From Clostridia bacterium (GTDB lineage: Bacteria > Bacillota > Clostridia > Oscillospirales > Acutalibacteraceae), in NCBI GenBank assembly GCA_017435385.1, contig JAFSFB010000012.1, positions 62,001 through 126,000 of the forward strand: a DNA stretch of 64,000 bases, read 5' to 3'. The notes beneath the pieces are model-generated. The model made no database searches. It worked only from the letters and a program-made list of their open reading frames with translations, and was not told the origin of the DNA. Made by a program: the position numbers and the translations under genes. This document shows positions 48,668 through 57,928 of this stretch, in pieces (the first letter of the stretch is position 1; every line of letters starts with the position of its first letter).

Positions 48668-49678
48668 ATGTCAATTCTCGTAACCGGCGGTGCCGGCTTC
48701 ATCGGCTCCCACACATGCGTTGAGCTTCTGAACGCAGGCTATGACACCATTATACTCGATAATCTCTCCAACAGCAAGAGCGAAAGTGTAAAACGCATCA
48801 AAGAAATCACGGGAAAGGATGTTAAATTTTACGAATGCGATATCCGTGACCGTGAAGGGCTCGACAAAATCTTCGCAGAAAACAATATCGATGCCGTTAT
48901 CCACTTCGCAGGGCTCAAGGCTGTCGGCGAAAGCTGTGACAAACCCCTTGAATACTATGATAACAATATCGGCGGCACCGTTATCCTTTGCGAGGCGATG
49001 AAGGCTGCAGGCTGCAAAAAGATCGTTTTCAGCTCCTCCGCAACGGTTTACGGAAGCGAAAATCCATCGCCCCTCAGAGAAGATATGCCCGAAGGCAAAA
49101 CGACCAATCCCTACGGCACAACAAAGCTCTATATCGAAAGAATCCTCAAGGATCTCTACGCTTCTGATAACGAATGGAGCATCTGCCTTCTGCGTTATTT
49201 CAATCCCATCGGTGCTCATAAGAGCGGCAGAATCGGCGAAGATCCCAACGGAATCCCCAACAATCTCGTTCCCTATATCGCTCAGGTTGCGATCGGAAGA
49301 AGAGAATTCCTCAGCGTTTTCGGCGATGACTATGACACTCCCGACGGAACGGGTATCCGTGACTATATCCATGTTGTCGACCTTGCTCTCGGCCATATCA
49401 AAGCGGTCGAAAAGGTTCTTGCCGAAAAGAGCTGTTCAACCTATAATCTCGGCACCGGCACGGGTTACAGCGTTCTCGATGTTGTCAGGGCATTTGAAAA
49501 AGCAAGCGGCAGAACCGTTGCTTATAAAATAGTGGATCGCCGTTCCGGTGACATCGCAACCTGCTATTCCGACCCCTCAAAGGCAAAAGAGGAGCTCGGC
49601 TGGGAGGCAACGAGAGGCATAGACGAAATGTGCGAGGACTCATGGCGCTGGCAGTCGATGAACCCCAACGGTTTTTAA
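48668..49678 (+). CDS. galE: UDP-glucose 4-epimerase
   Basis: The 336-residue short-chain dehydrogenase interconverts UDP-glucose and UDP-galactose. NAD binding is seen in [17 protein letters not shown]; the catalytic pair is in [12 protein letters not shown] with an upstream [29 protein letters not shown] and [20 protein letters not shown] are hallmarks of GalE proper. GGAGG precedes the ATG. It is followed four bases later by a HAD gene. It supplies galactose units or routes galactose released by the GH2 enzyme. Confidence 0.95.
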   Translation: MSILVTGGAGFIGSHTCVELLNAGYDTIILDNLSNSKSESVKRIKEITGKDVKFYECDIRDREGLDKIFAENNIDAVIHFAGLKAVGESCDKPLEYYDNNIGGTVILCEAMKAAGCKKIVFSSSATVYGSENPSPLREDMPEGKTTNPYGTTKLYIERILKDLYASDNEWSICLLRYFNPIGAHKSGRIGEDPNGIPNNLVPYIAQVAIGRREFLSVFGDDYDTPDGTGIRDYIHVVDLALGHIKAVEKVLAEKSCSTYNLGTGTGYSVLDVVRAFEKASGRTVAYKIVDRRSGDIATCYSDPSKAKEELGWEATRGIDEMCEDSWRWQSMNPNGF

Positions 49679-49681
49679 TTC

Positions 49682-50287
49682 ATGAAAAACTATATCTGGG
49701 ATTTTGACGGCATGCTGTTTGACAGCTATCCGCATATAACCTCCGCTTTTCTGAAAGCGATGAGGGAATACGGCACAGAGCCCGACTATGACGAGGCGAA
49801 AGCTTTTCTCGAAATCACCTTCGCCGATTGCTTTGAGCATTACGGCGTCACCGATGAGCAGAAAGCTGTTTTCAGAAAGCATGAGCACAACTATGAGCTG
49901 CGTCCGATCGCCGTTCCGTTTGGAAACACATTTTCAACCCTCGAAAAGCTTTTCAATGAAGGCAAAAAACATTTTCTCTATACCCACAGAGGTCACGAAA
50001 CCTCTCAGCATTATCTCGAAAAATACGGCATGAAGAAATTCTTCACCGCCTTTGTCGACTCATCGATGAGCTTCCCTTCAAAGCCTGCACCCGACGCAGT
50101 CAATTATATCTGCGACACCTACGGGCTCGACCGAAGCGAAACCGTCATGATAGGCGACAGAGAGATCGATGTCCTCTCGGGCATCAACGCAGGCTGCTTC
50201 GGCTGTCTGTTCACTAAAAAAGATAACCCCGAAACCGCCGCACATTTTGTCATCAGCGACATTTCGGAGATATTGAAAATCAAATAA
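49682..50287 (+). CDS. HAD-superfamily hydrolase (subfamily IA)
   Basis: The 201-residue protein has motif I WDFDGMLFDSY, motif II YTHRGHE, lysine KPAPDAVNYI and motif IV MIGDREIDVLSGINAG. The usual GT after DFDG is ML, a mild change. It starts four bases after galE, so it may be part of a sugar-phosphate pathway, but the substrate is not known. Confidence 0.85.
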   Translation: MKNYIWDFDGMLFDSYPHITSAFLKAMREYGTEPDYDEAKAFLEITFADCFEHYGVTDEQKAVFRKHEHNYELRPIAVPFGNTFSTLEKLFNEGKKHFLYTHRGHETSQHYLEKYGMKKFFTAFVDSSMSFPSKPAPDAVNYICDTYGLDRSETVMIGDREIDVLSGINAGCFGCLFTKKDNPETAAHFVISDISEILKIK

Positions 50288-50353
50288 CAAGTCACGAAGT
50301 GACTGAGGATTGCAGAATGCGAAGCATTCGGGCGATTCGTGAATCGCCCCTAC
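50288..50353 (+). repeat. Cluster of small palindromes with 24-base repeat, copy 2
   Basis: AGTCACGAAGTGACT and GAATGCGAAGCATTC are followed by GGGCGATTCGTGAATCGCCC plus CTAC. The last 24 bases (50330-50353) are the exact reverse complement of the repeat at 32012. Confidence 0.75.
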
Positions 50354-50364
50354 GAATTTAAATC

Positions 50365-50412
50365 AGGTGCGGACGGAGTCCGCCCTTAACTCTTCACTTT
50401 TCACCATTCACT
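50365..50412 (+). repeat. Intergenic palindromic repeat, copy D
   Basis: Hairpin GCGGACGGAGTCCGC then CCTTAACTCTTCACTTTTCA and CCATTCACTT. Member of the family seen at 12763, 15417 and 39656. Confidence 0.7.
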
Positions 50413-50432
50413 TAAATTAACGGAGGCTGACT

Positions 50433-50702
50433 ATGAGAGCTGTTATAACTGTTATCGGAAAAGACATGGTCGGCATTCTTGCGAAGGTTTCTGCGGAATG
50501 CTCGAATCATAACATAAATGTTCTTGAAGTAACCCAGTCCATTCTTCAGGACATGTTCGCCATGATCATGATGGTCGACATCACAAAATCGGACATCCCC
50601 TTCACCGAGTTTTCGGATATGCTTCAGAAGGCAGGAAACGAAATGGGACTTTCCATTCACGCCATGCACGAAGATATCTTCAATGCCATGCACACAATCT
50701 GA
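50433..50702 (+). CDS. ACT-domain protein (UPF0237 family)
   Basis: This 89-residue protein is a single ACT domain: RAVITVIGKDMVGILAKVSA, NINVLEVTQSILQDMFAMI and a C-terminal helix. ACT domains bind amino acids or similar small ligands. It is next to the PFL-family gene, an arrangement conserved in many bacteria, which suggests a regulatory subunit of that protein. CGGAGG precedes the ATG. The ligand is unknown. Confidence 0.9.
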   Translation: MRAVITVIGKDMVGILAKVSAECSNHNINVLEVTQSILQDMFAMIMMVDITKSDIPFTEFSDMLQKAGNEMGLSIHAMHEDIFNAMHTI

Positions 50703-50717
50703 GAGAGGTGAAGCCCC

Positions 50718-52076
50718 ATGCTTAACGCAAGAGATATTCTCGAAACAATAACCATGATTCAGGATGAACACCTGGATGTGAGAACGATAACGATGGGTAT
50801 TTCCCTGCTTGACTGCTGTCACAGCGATATCGATGTTATGTGCGGCAAGGTTTACGACAAGATCACCCGATATGCAAAAGATCTCGTCAGAACGGGCGAA
50901 CAGATCGAAAAAGAGCTCGGAATCCCCATTATCAACAAAAGAATTTCCGTTACTCCTGCGGCGATGATTCTCGCTTCCTGCGATAACAAGGATGCCGTAA
51001 AGCTCGCAAAAACACTCGAAAAAGCGGCGGTTGCCTGCGGAGTCAACTTCCTCGGCGGATTTTCCGCCCTTGTCCAGAAGGGCTTCGGCCCCGGCGACAG
51101 AGAGCTTATCGAGGCAATTCCCGAGGCTCTGAGCGTCACCGACCATATCTGCTCCTCGGTCAACATCGGCTCAACGAAAACGGGCATCAACATGGATGCC
51201 GTCGGACTCATGGGCAAGGTTGTCAGAAAAAGCGCCGAGCTGACTGCAGACAGAGATTGCATCGGACCCGCAAAGCTCGTCGTTTTCTGCAACGCCCCCG
51301 AGGATAACCCCTTCATGGCAGGCGCATTCCACGGTGCAGGCGAGCCCGACTGCGTTATCAATGTCGGTGTTTCGGGCCCCGGAGTTGTCAGAGCGGCGCT
51401 CGCAAAGGCAGGCGACTGCGACCTGACCGCCGTTGCGGACCTTATCAAGAAAACCGCATTCAAAATCACAAGAATGGGACAGCTTGTTGCCACCGAAGCC
51501 TCTCGCAGACTCGGAGTGCCCTTCGGCATCGTTGACCTTTCGCTCGCCCCCACCCCTGCTATCGGCGACTCGGTTGCTCATATTCTCGAGGAAATGGGAC
51601 TCGAATGCTGCGGCTGCCACGGCACGACAGCGGCACTCGCTCTCCTCAACGATGCAGTCAAAAAGGGCGGCGTTATGGCTTCATCCCATGTCGGCGGACT
51701 TTCGGGCGCATTCATTCCCGTAACCGAAGATGCAGGCATGATCGATGCGGCACGCTGCGGATGCCTCACCCTCAACAAGCTCGAGGCGATGACAGCTGTC
51801 TGCTCCGTCGGTCTTGACATGATAAATATTCCCGGTGACACTCCTGCAGAGGTCATCTCGGCAATTATCGCCGACGAAGCGGCAATCGGCATGGTCAACT
51901 CAAAGACGACCGCCGTCAGAGTCATCCCCGCAATCGGCAAGCAGGTCGGCGAGGAGCTCAGCTTCGGCGGACTTCTCGGAAGCGGTCCCGTTATGCCTCT
52001 TTCAACCTACTCCCCCGCAAAGTTCATCAGCAGAGGCGGCAGAATCCCCGCCCCCATGCAGAGCCTTAAAAACTGA
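50718..52076 (+). CDS. PFL family protein (UPF0210/DUF711)
   Basis: The 452-residue cytoplasmic protein has the family's conserved start [20 protein letters not shown], glycine-rich [20 protein letters not shown] and [14 protein letters not shown], and a C-terminal [19 protein letters not shown] followed by [13 protein letters not shown]. The fold is related to pyruvate formate-lyase but the glycyl-radical site is not visible, and its reaction is not established. It is 15 bases downstream of the ACT gene, with AGAGAGGTGAA upstream. Confidence 0.9.
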   Translation: MLNARDILETITMIQDEHLDVRTITMGISLLDCCHSDIDVMCGKVYDKITRYAKDLVRTGEQIEKELGIPIINKRISVTPAAMILASCDNKDAVKLAKTLEKAAVACGVNFLGGFSALVQKGFGPGDRELIEAIPEALSVTDHICSSVNIGSTKTGINMDAVGLMGKVVRKSAELTADRDCIGPAKLVVFCNAPEDNPFMAGAFHGAGEPDCVINVGVSGPGVVRAALAKAGDCDLTAVADLIKKTAFKITRMGQLVATEASRRLGVPFGIVDLSLAPTPAIGDSVAHILEEMGLECCGCHGTTAALALLNDAVKKGGVMASSHVGGLSGAFIPVTEDAGMIDAARCGCLTLNKLEAMTAVCSVGLDMINIPGDTPAEVISAIIADEAAIGMVNSKTTAVRVIPAIGKQVGEELSFGGLLGSGPVMPLSTYSPAKFISRGGRIPAPMQSLKN

Positions 52077-52090
52077 TTATATAATCAAAC

Positions 52091-52126
52091 AACCGACAGA
52101 GCAGATGCCCTGTCGGTTAATTTTTT
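52091..52126. terminator. Terminator between PFL gene and clpC
   Basis: AACCGACAG/CTGTCGGTT arms followed by AATTTTTT; it may serve both converging operons. Confidence 0.85.
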
Positions 52127-52127
52127 A

Positions 52128-54572
52128 TCACTCCGCCGATTCAAAAACGAACTCGCCGTTTTCATATCTGCAGACATATTTTTTGCCCGTTTCGAGAACT
52201 CCCTCGAGCATTTTCTCCGAAAGCTTATCCTCAATTCTCTGCTGAATCGCTCTTCTCAGAGGTCTTGCGCCGTAGACGGGATCGAAGCCCGCATCTCCGA
52301 TGGCGGCAACCGCCTCTTCGCTGAATTCAAGCTCGAATTCAAGCTCTCTGACTCTCTTTGAAAGCCCTGCAAGCATCCTGCGTGCAATCTCGTTGATATT
52401 CTCCTTTGTGAGCTGACGGAAAACGATGATATCGTCAACTCGGTTGAGAAACTCGGGACGGAAAACATTTTTAAGCTCCGACATAACGGCATCGTGAATG
52501 CTCTTGTCGGTGCGTGTCTGCGCTCCGTCAGCCGAGAAGCCGAGCGTTCCGCCACCGCTGCCTGCGATCTGCTTTGCGCCGACATTCGAGGTCATGATGA
52601 TAACGCAGTTCTTGAAATCGACTCTGCGACCTTGCGAATCGGTCAGAATGCCGTCCTCGAGAATCTGAAGAAGCATGTTGAAAACATCGGGATGTGCTTT
52701 CTCGATCTCGTCGAAAAGGATGACCGAGTACGGTCTGCGGCGCACCTTCTCCGTAAGCTGACCGCCCTCGTCATAGCCGACATATCCGGGCGGCGAGCCG
52801 ACAAGCCTTGAAACGGTATGCTTTTCCATATATTCGCTCATGTCGAGCCTTATCATCGCATTTTCGTCGCCGAACATCGAAGCCGCAAGGGTCTTGCAAA
52901 GCTCGGTTTTGCCGACACCCGTAGGTCCGAGGAAGATGAACGAGCCCGTCGGTCTTTTCGGATCTTTAAGTCCCGCTCTGCCTCTGCGGATCGCTCTTGC
53001 AACGGCGCTGACCGCTTCATCCTGACCGACGATTCTCTCGTGAAGCTCGCTCTCCATGTTGAGCAGTCTTTCGCTCTCCTCACGGGTAAGCTGAACAACG
53101 GGAATTCCCGTCCACTGCGAAACGATGGCGGCGATTTCCTGCTCGGTAACCTCGCCCGTCATGCGGTTATTTTTTTCTTTCCAGAGCTTTCTTTCGTTTT
53201 CAAGCTCCTGAGAAACCTTATTTTTCTCATCCCTGATATTTGCGGCACGCTCAAAATCCTGTGACTTGACGGCTGACTCCATCTCTTCACCGAGCGATTT
53301 GAGCTTATCCTCGAGAGCTTTCAGATCGGGCGGTGCGGTAAACGCACGCAGTCTGACTCTCGACGCCGCCTCGTCAACGAGGTCGATTGCCTTGTCGGGC
53401 AGATATCTGTCGCCGATATATCTCGATGACATCTTGACCGCCGCAAGAATGGCGTTGTCGCTGATCCTAACCTTGTGGTGAGCCTCATATTTATCCCTCA
53501 GCCCTCTGAGGATCTCAACCGCCTCTTCTTCGGTGGGTTCACCGACCGTAACAGGCTGGAATCTTCGCTCAAGAGCGGAATCCTTTTCGATGTGCTTGCG
53601 GTATTCTTCAAGAGTCGTTGCGCCGATAACCTGAATCTCGCCTCTTGCAAGCGAGGGCTTAAGAATATTCGCCGCATCAACGGCACCCTCCGCCGAGCCT
53701 GCACCGATAAGAGTATGCACCTCGTCGATAAAGAGGATGATATCCCCCGCCTTGCTGACCTCTTCGATAACGTTGCGGATCCTTTCCTCGAAATCGCCTC
53801 TGTATTTCGTTCCCGCAACCATACCCGTCAGATCAAGAGTGACGATCCTCTTGTTTCTCAGAAGCTCGGGCACCTCACCCGTTGCGATCTTGAGGGCAAG
53901 CCCCTCTGCGATGGCGGTCTTGCCGACGCCCGGCTCACCGATAAGGCAGGGGTTGTTTTTCGTTCTTCGGCTGAGAATCTGAATTACTCTCTCGATTTCA
54001 TTCTGTCTGCCGATAACGGGATCGATTCTTCCCTGATTCGCCATCGCCGTCAGATCTCTGCCGAACTGGCTGAGAGTCGGCGCATCGGATTTTTCTTTTC
54101 CGTTGGCGTTTTTGTTTTTTTCGCCTGCGCCGCTGCTTCCGAGAGCGTTTGTCAGGTCATTGAGAAGATCCTGAGGCTGAATGCCCATCTGCGAAAGGAT
54201 CTCCGTTGCGGCACCCGTTCCCTCTCTGATGATTCCCATGAGAATATGCTCGGTTCCGATATAGGAATGTCCCATGCCTCTGCCCTGAAGAATGGCTGTG
54301 TCAATGATATTTTTCGCTCTCGGAGTGAAATCGTTGGGCGAAAGAACGGTCGGCGAACCGACTCCGATTCCGCTCTTGATTATCGACTCGACCTCGCTGA
54401 AGGTTGCCTTTCTGGCAGTCAGCGCAGTATGTGCCATTCCTCCGCTTTCGGCAAGCAGACCGAGCAGAATATGCTCGCTGCCGACATAGGTGTGACCGAG
54501 AGTTTCGGCGGCTGAAATTGCGCTGTTGAGAGCTGCGTTGGCTTTCTGTGTAAAACCTGTGAATCTGTACAT
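52128..54572 (-). CDS. clpC: AAA+ unfoldase ClpC
   Basis: The 814-residue hexameric unfoldase feeds substrates to the ClpP protease. Two N-terminal repeats (HTYVGSEHILLGLL and HSYIGTEHILMGII) are followed by the first ATPase (Walker A GEPGVGKT at 212-219), a middle region with a UVR-like coiled coil (about 424-462) and the second ATPase (GPTGVGKT at 549-556). A hydrophobic ClpP-binding loop is not obvious by eye. It is the last gene of ctsR-mcsA-mcsB-clpC; McsB marks substrates with phosphoarginine for it. GGGGGGA precedes the ATG. Confidence 0.96.
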   Translation of the reverse strand: MYRFTGFTQKANAALNSAISAAETLGHTYVGSEHILLGLLAESGGMAHTALTARKATFSEVESIIKSGIGVGSPTVLSPNDFTPRAKNIIDTAILQGRGMGHSYIGTEHILMGIIREGTGAATEILSQMGIQPQDLLNDLTNALGSSGAGEKNKNANGKEKSDAPTLSQFGRDLTAMANQGRIDPVIGRQNEIERVIQILSRRTKNNPCLIGEPGVGKTAIAEGLALKIATGEVPELLRNKRIVTLDLTGMVAGTKYRGDFEERIRNVIEEVSKAGDIILFIDEVHTLIGAGSAEGAVDAANILKPSLARGEIQVIGATTLEEYRKHIEKDSALERRFQPVTVGEPTEEEAVEILRGLRDKYEAHHKVRISDNAILAAVKMSSRYIGDRYLPDKAIDLVDEAASRVRLRAFTAPPDLKALEDKLKSLGEEMESAVKSQDFERAANIRDEKNKVSQELENERKLWKEKNNRMTGEVTEQEIAAIVSQWTGIPVVQLTREESERLLNMESELHERIVGQDEAVSAVARAIRRGRAGLKDPKRPTGSFIFLGPTGVGKTELCKTLAASMFGDENAMIRLDMSEYMEKHTVSRLVGSPPGYVGYDEGGQLTEKVRRRPYSVILFDEIEKAHPDVFNMLLQILEDGILTDSQGRRVDFKNCVIIMTSNVGAKQIAGSGGGTLGFSADGAQTRTDKSIHDAVMSELKNVFRPEFLNRVDDIIVFRQLTKENINEIARRMLAGLSKRVRELEFELEFSEEAVAAIGDAGFDPVYGARPLRRAIQQRIEDKLSEKMLEGVLETGKKYVCRYENGEFVFESAE

Positions 54573-54611
54573 TTAAATCCCCCCGATTTAAACCGTATCA
54601 ACTGCAGTCCG

Positions 54612-55619
54612 TTATGCAAGCGCTTCACGCACGGCAGCCGCTCTCACGGCATCTCTTGCCGCCGCAGTTTCTGCGTTTTCGTTTGCTGCGCTGACCGTTG
54701 CAGGCTGCATGTTGACTATCAGTTCGTTTATTTTTTCGATGCTCACATCAATAATACCTCTTGCCGCACCAAGACGGACAAGCGATGCAAGCTCCATGAA
54801 TTCCTCTGTGCTGAGCAGACGGGCATTTTTCAGTATTCCGTATGCTCTGAATATTTTATCCTCATCCGCCGCATTCTTTACCATTTTTGCCGCTGCGGCT
54901 CTTTCCTGACCGACAAGCTGAAGCACGATCGACTTGAGGTTGGCGATAGCCGTTTCCTCGGTTATTCCGAGAGTGATCTGATTGCTTATCTGGTAAATAT
55001 CACCGCTCGAGCGTGAGCCCTCGCCATATGCGCCTCTGATCGTCAGACCGAGCTTGGAAACCGTGTTTGCAAGTCTGCTTATCTGACCGCAACGGGTCAG
55101 AGCAGGAAGATGGAGCATGACCGATGCTCTCATCGCCGTTCCGAGATTCGTCGGGCATGCAGTAAGATAACCTATTCTATCGTCAAACGCATAATTCAGT
55201 CTCGAATCGAGCAGGCTGTCAAGCTTGTCAGCAATATCAAAAGCTTCCTCGAGAGCAAGCCCAGCTTTCATAACCTGAAGTCTGATATGGTCCTCCTCGC
55301 AGAGCATGATGCTCACGCTCTCATCTCCCGAGAGCATAAGTGCGCTGCCGTCCTTTTTTGCGGCAAACTCGGGGCTGATAAGATGTCTTTCGGCGAGCGA
55401 AACCGCCTGCCTTCTGCTGAGGTCCTTCATTTCGATATAGCTGAAATCCTTGCTGTCGTTTTCAAAAAGAGCACTTTTGACAAGGGAATTCACCTTGTTC
55501 TTTCCCGCAACATCAAGCCTTGACGGGAACGGATATTCGTCGAGATTTCGTGCAAGGCGTATTCTCGTGCTCAGAACAACATCGCCCTGATCGCCTTTTT
55601 CAATATACCACTTACTCAT
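54612..55619 (-). CDS. mcsB: Protein arginine kinase McsB
   Basis: The 335-residue kinase of the guanido-kinase fold phosphorylates arginine residues on damaged proteins and CtsR. Typical blocks are VLSTRIRLARNLDEYPFP, CEEDHIRLQVMKAGLALEEA, RIGYLTACPTNLGTAMRASV and RGAYGEGSRSSGDIYQISN. It starts within the mcsA stop (TGATG), implying coupled translation with its activator. Confidence 0.96.
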   Translation of the reverse strand: MSKWYIEKGDQGDVVLSTRIRLARNLDEYPFPSRLDVAGKNKVNSLVKSALFENDSKDFSYIEMKDLSRRQAVSLAERHLISPEFAAKKDGSALMLSGDESVSIMLCEEDHIRLQVMKAGLALEEAFDIADKLDSLLDSRLNYAFDDRIGYLTACPTNLGTAMRASVMLHLPALTRCGQISRLANTVSKLGLTIRGAYGEGSRSSGDIYQISNQITLGITEETAIANLKSIVLQLVGQERAAAAKMVKNAADEDKIFRAYGILKNARLLSTEEFMELASLVRLGAARGIIDVSIEKINELIVNMQPATVSAANENAETAAARDAVRAAAVREALA

Positions 55620-56131
55620 CAGTTTTCGCCTCCCTCTTCAAGAGCTTTGATCTCATCTCTTATTTTTGCCGCCTGCTCAAATTCCTGCTTTGCAACAGCT
55701 TCGTTCATCTGAGCCTTCAGCTTTTCGATTTTTTCTTCCTTTGTTTCAACCTTGACCTCGGCAGGTGCACCCTGACTCGTTTTGCCGCTGTGCTTTATCT
55801 TGCCGTGGATACGCTGAATCGAGGGCAGAAGCTTATCATAGAAGGTTCTGTAGCATTCCGCACAGCCGACCTTGCCCTCTCTGACAATGTCGCTGAATGC
55901 GGTTCCGCACTTGGGACATCTCGGTGCCGATGCCGCCGAAAGAGATGGCATCGTATCGCCCAGAAGGCTTCCGAAAAGCTCCGAAAGATTCAGACCGAAG
56001 CCCGAAAACATATCGGAATATCCGAGATGCGAGGCGCAGTCGGAGCAGAGATGGCTCTCCGCCATATCGCCGTTGATTATCTGCTTGAGATGGGTCGTTG
56101 CTTCATTCTTTCCGCAATTCTGACATAACAT
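55619..56131 (-). CDS. mcsA: McsA, activator of McsB (zinc and UVR domains)
   Basis: The 170-residue protein has four CxxC pairs forming two zinc sites (CQNCGKN, LCSDCASH, CPKCGTAF, GCAECYRT) and a C-terminal UVR motif (QEFEQAAKIRDEIKALEEGG). McsA activates the McsB kinase and helps regulate CtsR. Its position between ctsR and mcsB is standard. The ATG follows GAAAGGATG. Confidence 0.95.
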   Translation of the reverse strand: MLCQNCGKNEATTHLKQIINGDMAESHLCSDCASHLGYSDMFSGFGLNLSELFGSLLGDTMPSLSAASAPRCPKCGTAFSDIVREGKVGCAECYRTFYDKLLPSIQRIHGKIKHSGKTSQGAPAEVKVETKEEKIEKLKAQMNEAVAKQEFEQAAKIRDEIKALEEGGEN

Positions 56132-56153
56132 ATTCTATCATCCTTTCTCCGTT

Positions 56154-56609
56154 TTATCTCTGTGTATCGAACGTTAAGAGCATCTGCTTGAAAATCGATG
56201 CTCTGACTCTGTCTTTGACCTGTGGCGGAAGCATTCTCAGCGAATTTTCGCTCGTTGCGGCAAGCATAAGTCTTGCCGACGGCTTATCGATGATTTCCGC
56301 ATTGACAAGATTCATTATATGCGCTCTGCAAAGCTCATAGCTCGCCTGCGCACCGATATGGTTGACCGTATGCATTATCGCCGAGGGCTTATCGAGGCTG
56401 ACTCTCGTAATCTTGATATATCCGCCTCCGCCCCTGCGGCTTTCGACGATGTAGCCGTGTTCGGGAGTGAACCTCGAGGAAATAACATAGTTTATCTGGC
56501 TCGGAACGCAGCCGAGAGTCTGAGCCAGCTCGTTTCGCTGAATTTCGGTCGTTCCGTCCTGTTCGAGCATTTCCATGAGTATTCTTGCGATATCATTACT
56601 CAGGCTCAT
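56154..56609 (-). CDS. ctsR: CtsR, repressor of class III heat-shock genes
   Basis: The 151-residue winged-helix repressor binds heptad pairs upstream of clp genes and lets go on heat or other stress. LSNDIARILMEML, RNELAQTLGCVPSQINYVIS and the arginine-glycine wing ESRRGGGGYIKITRV are visible; RGGGGYI is the thermosensing glycine loop. It leads the operon and is autoregulated, since CtsR boxes flank its promoter. Confidence 0.96.
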   Translation of the reverse strand: MSLSNDIARILMEMLEQDGTTEIQRNELAQTLGCVPSQINYVISSRFTPEHGYIVESRRGGGGYIKITRVSLDKPSAIMHTVNHIGAQASYELCRAHIMNLVNAEIIDKPSARLMLAATSENSLRMLPPQVKDRVRASIFKQMLLTFDTQR

Positions 56610-56649
56610 TATATCAGCTCCTTACAATAGGATTTTGTTGCATTTTGAC

Positions 56650-56722
56650 TTTGACTTTCTTTGACCTTTGACCATATTATAGACCGCAACTTTCAAAAGG
56701 TCAAAGGTCAGAAAAGGTCAAA
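56650..56722 (-). promoter_or_regulatory. CtsR operator cluster and ctsR promoter
   Basis: Read on the minus strand, GGTCAAA-GAA-AGTCAAA (56650-56666) is a perfect CtsR box, RGTCAAA-N3-RGTCAAA, with more heptads either side. A second site, GGTCAGA-AAA-GGTCAAA, lies at 56706-56722 in the other orientation. Between them is the promoter TTGACC (56699-56704), 17 bases, TATAAT (56676-56681); one heptad is itself the -35. Confidence 0.9.
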
Positions 56723-56875
56723 TTTGATTGTCTGACCTTTGTTTTCAGAGATTATCTCTGTTTTTCTTCGATTTTCTTTGTTTTTCTCGATTTTTCATTT
56801 TTAGCTCAGAAATCATTTTTGACTTTCAACAAAATTTATTTTTGTCCTTTTCTGACTTTATAATTCAACTGTTTG
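56723..56875. other. T-rich region upstream of the transporter gene
   Basis: About 150 bases of TTTTC and TTTGACTTTC-like runs without a gene. Isolated TGACTTT heptads resemble half CtsR boxes and may be degenerate; nothing else is seen. Confidence 0.4.
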
Positions 56876-56904
56876 TTGCTTTTTCGGTTTCATTATGGTA
56901 TTAT
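56876..56904 (+). promoter_or_regulatory. Promoter of the EamA transporter
   Basis: TTGCTT and TATTAT are 17 bases apart. Confidence 0.55.
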
Positions 56905-56935
56905 TCGTAAAAAACAGTCGGAAGATGATTATACA

Positions 56936-57850
56936 ATGAAAAGTAACAAATCCAAAACTGCCCTCGGTTTTATCATAACCCTTCTCGGCGGAATATTTTG
57001 GGGCTTTTCGGGCTCCTGCGGGCAGTATATTTTTACAAACTGCAACGCTACCTCGTCATGGCTTGTACCTGTCAGAATGATTTCGGCAGGCATTATTCTG
57101 CTCATATTCTGCTCATTCAAAAACAATTGCGGAATTTTCAATGTCTGGAAGGGCAGAAAGAACTTTGTGACGATGCTTCTTTTTACGCTTCTCGGGCTTG
57201 TCATGTGCCAGTTTTCATATTTCAGGGCGATAGAGCTTTCAAACGCAGGGATAGCAACGGTGCTTCAGTATCTCTCCCCTGCCATGATTCTTGTTTTCAC
57301 CTGTCTGAAAAGCAAAAAGCTTCCCGCATTCAGCGAAGCTGTATCCATCATTCTTGCAATCGGCGGAACCTTTCTCATCGCAACGGGCGGCTCGCTGAGC
57401 AGCTTTGCCGTTTCGGGAAAAGCTCTTTTCTGGGGACTTGCCGCCGCAGTTTTTCTCGTCTGCTATTCCCTCCTGCCCGTTCCTCTCTTCAAGGTGTCGG
57501 ACACTCCGACCGTTCTCGGCTGGGGCATGACACTCGGAGGGCTCGGTCTGCTCCCCGTTTTCAGACCGTGGGAATCGATGCCCGTCATTTCCGCTCAGCT
57601 CATTTTTTCAACTGCCGCAATCGTCATTTTCGGAACGGTCATCGCCTATGCCTTTTATCTCGAAGGCATACGCATCATCGGCGCAACAAGAGCGAGCATC
57701 GTTTCGAGCATCGAGCCCGTTTCAGCTGCAGTTATTTCCGCCGTCTGGCTGAAAAGCGAATTTTCGGCAACCGACATTGTTGGCATGGCGATGATTATTT
57801 CAACAATATTCATCATCGCTGTTTCACCAAAAAACAAGAAGCTGTCCTGA
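56936..57850 (+). CDS. EamA/DMT-family transporter
   Basis: The 304-residue inner-membrane protein has ten predicted helices in two EamA repeats, with the second repeat starting near FWGLAAAVFLVCYSLL. The typical end motif RIIGATRASIVSSIEPVSAA is present. Such carriers export or import amino acids, nucleosides or other small metabolites; the substrate is not known. The ATG at 56936 has a weak, distant ribosome site. Confidence 0.9.
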   Translation: MKSNKSKTALGFIITLLGGIFWGFSGSCGQYIFTNCNATSSWLVPVRMISAGIILLIFCSFKNNCGIFNVWKGRKNFVTMLLFTLLGLVMCQFSYFRAIELSNAGIATVLQYLSPAMILVFTCLKSKKLPAFSEAVSIILAIGGTFLIATGGSLSSFAVSGKALFWGLAAAVFLVCYSLLPVPLFKVSDTPTVLGWGMTLGGLGLLPVFRPWESMPVISAQLIFSTAAIVIFGTVIAYAFYLEGIRIIGATRASIVSSIEPVSAAVISAVWLKSEFSATDIVGMAMIISTIFIIAVSPKNKKLS

Positions 57851-57871
57851 ATCGGACGGCTTCTTTTTCTT
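57839..57871 (+). terminator. Terminator overlapping the EamA gene end
   Basis: AAGC-t-GTCC/GGAC-g-GCTT with a six-base loop then CTTTTTCTTT. The TGA stop codon lies in the loop region. Confidence 0.8.
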
Positions 57872-57898
57872 TACATTCGACAACAATAATGTTATAAT
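57870..57898 (+). promoter_or_regulatory. Promoter of the methyltransferase-rsmI operon
   Basis: TTTACA and TATAAT are 17 bases apart; the -35 overlaps the T run of the preceding terminator. Confidence 0.65.
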
Positions 57899-57928
57899 AT
57901 TATGTATTATGTTTTCGGGAGGGAGATC

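Noticed and set aside
56723..56830. Further CtsR operators in the T-rich stretch upstream of the EamA gene
   Set aside because: Only single, imperfect heptads; no RGTCAAA-N3-RGTCAAA pair.
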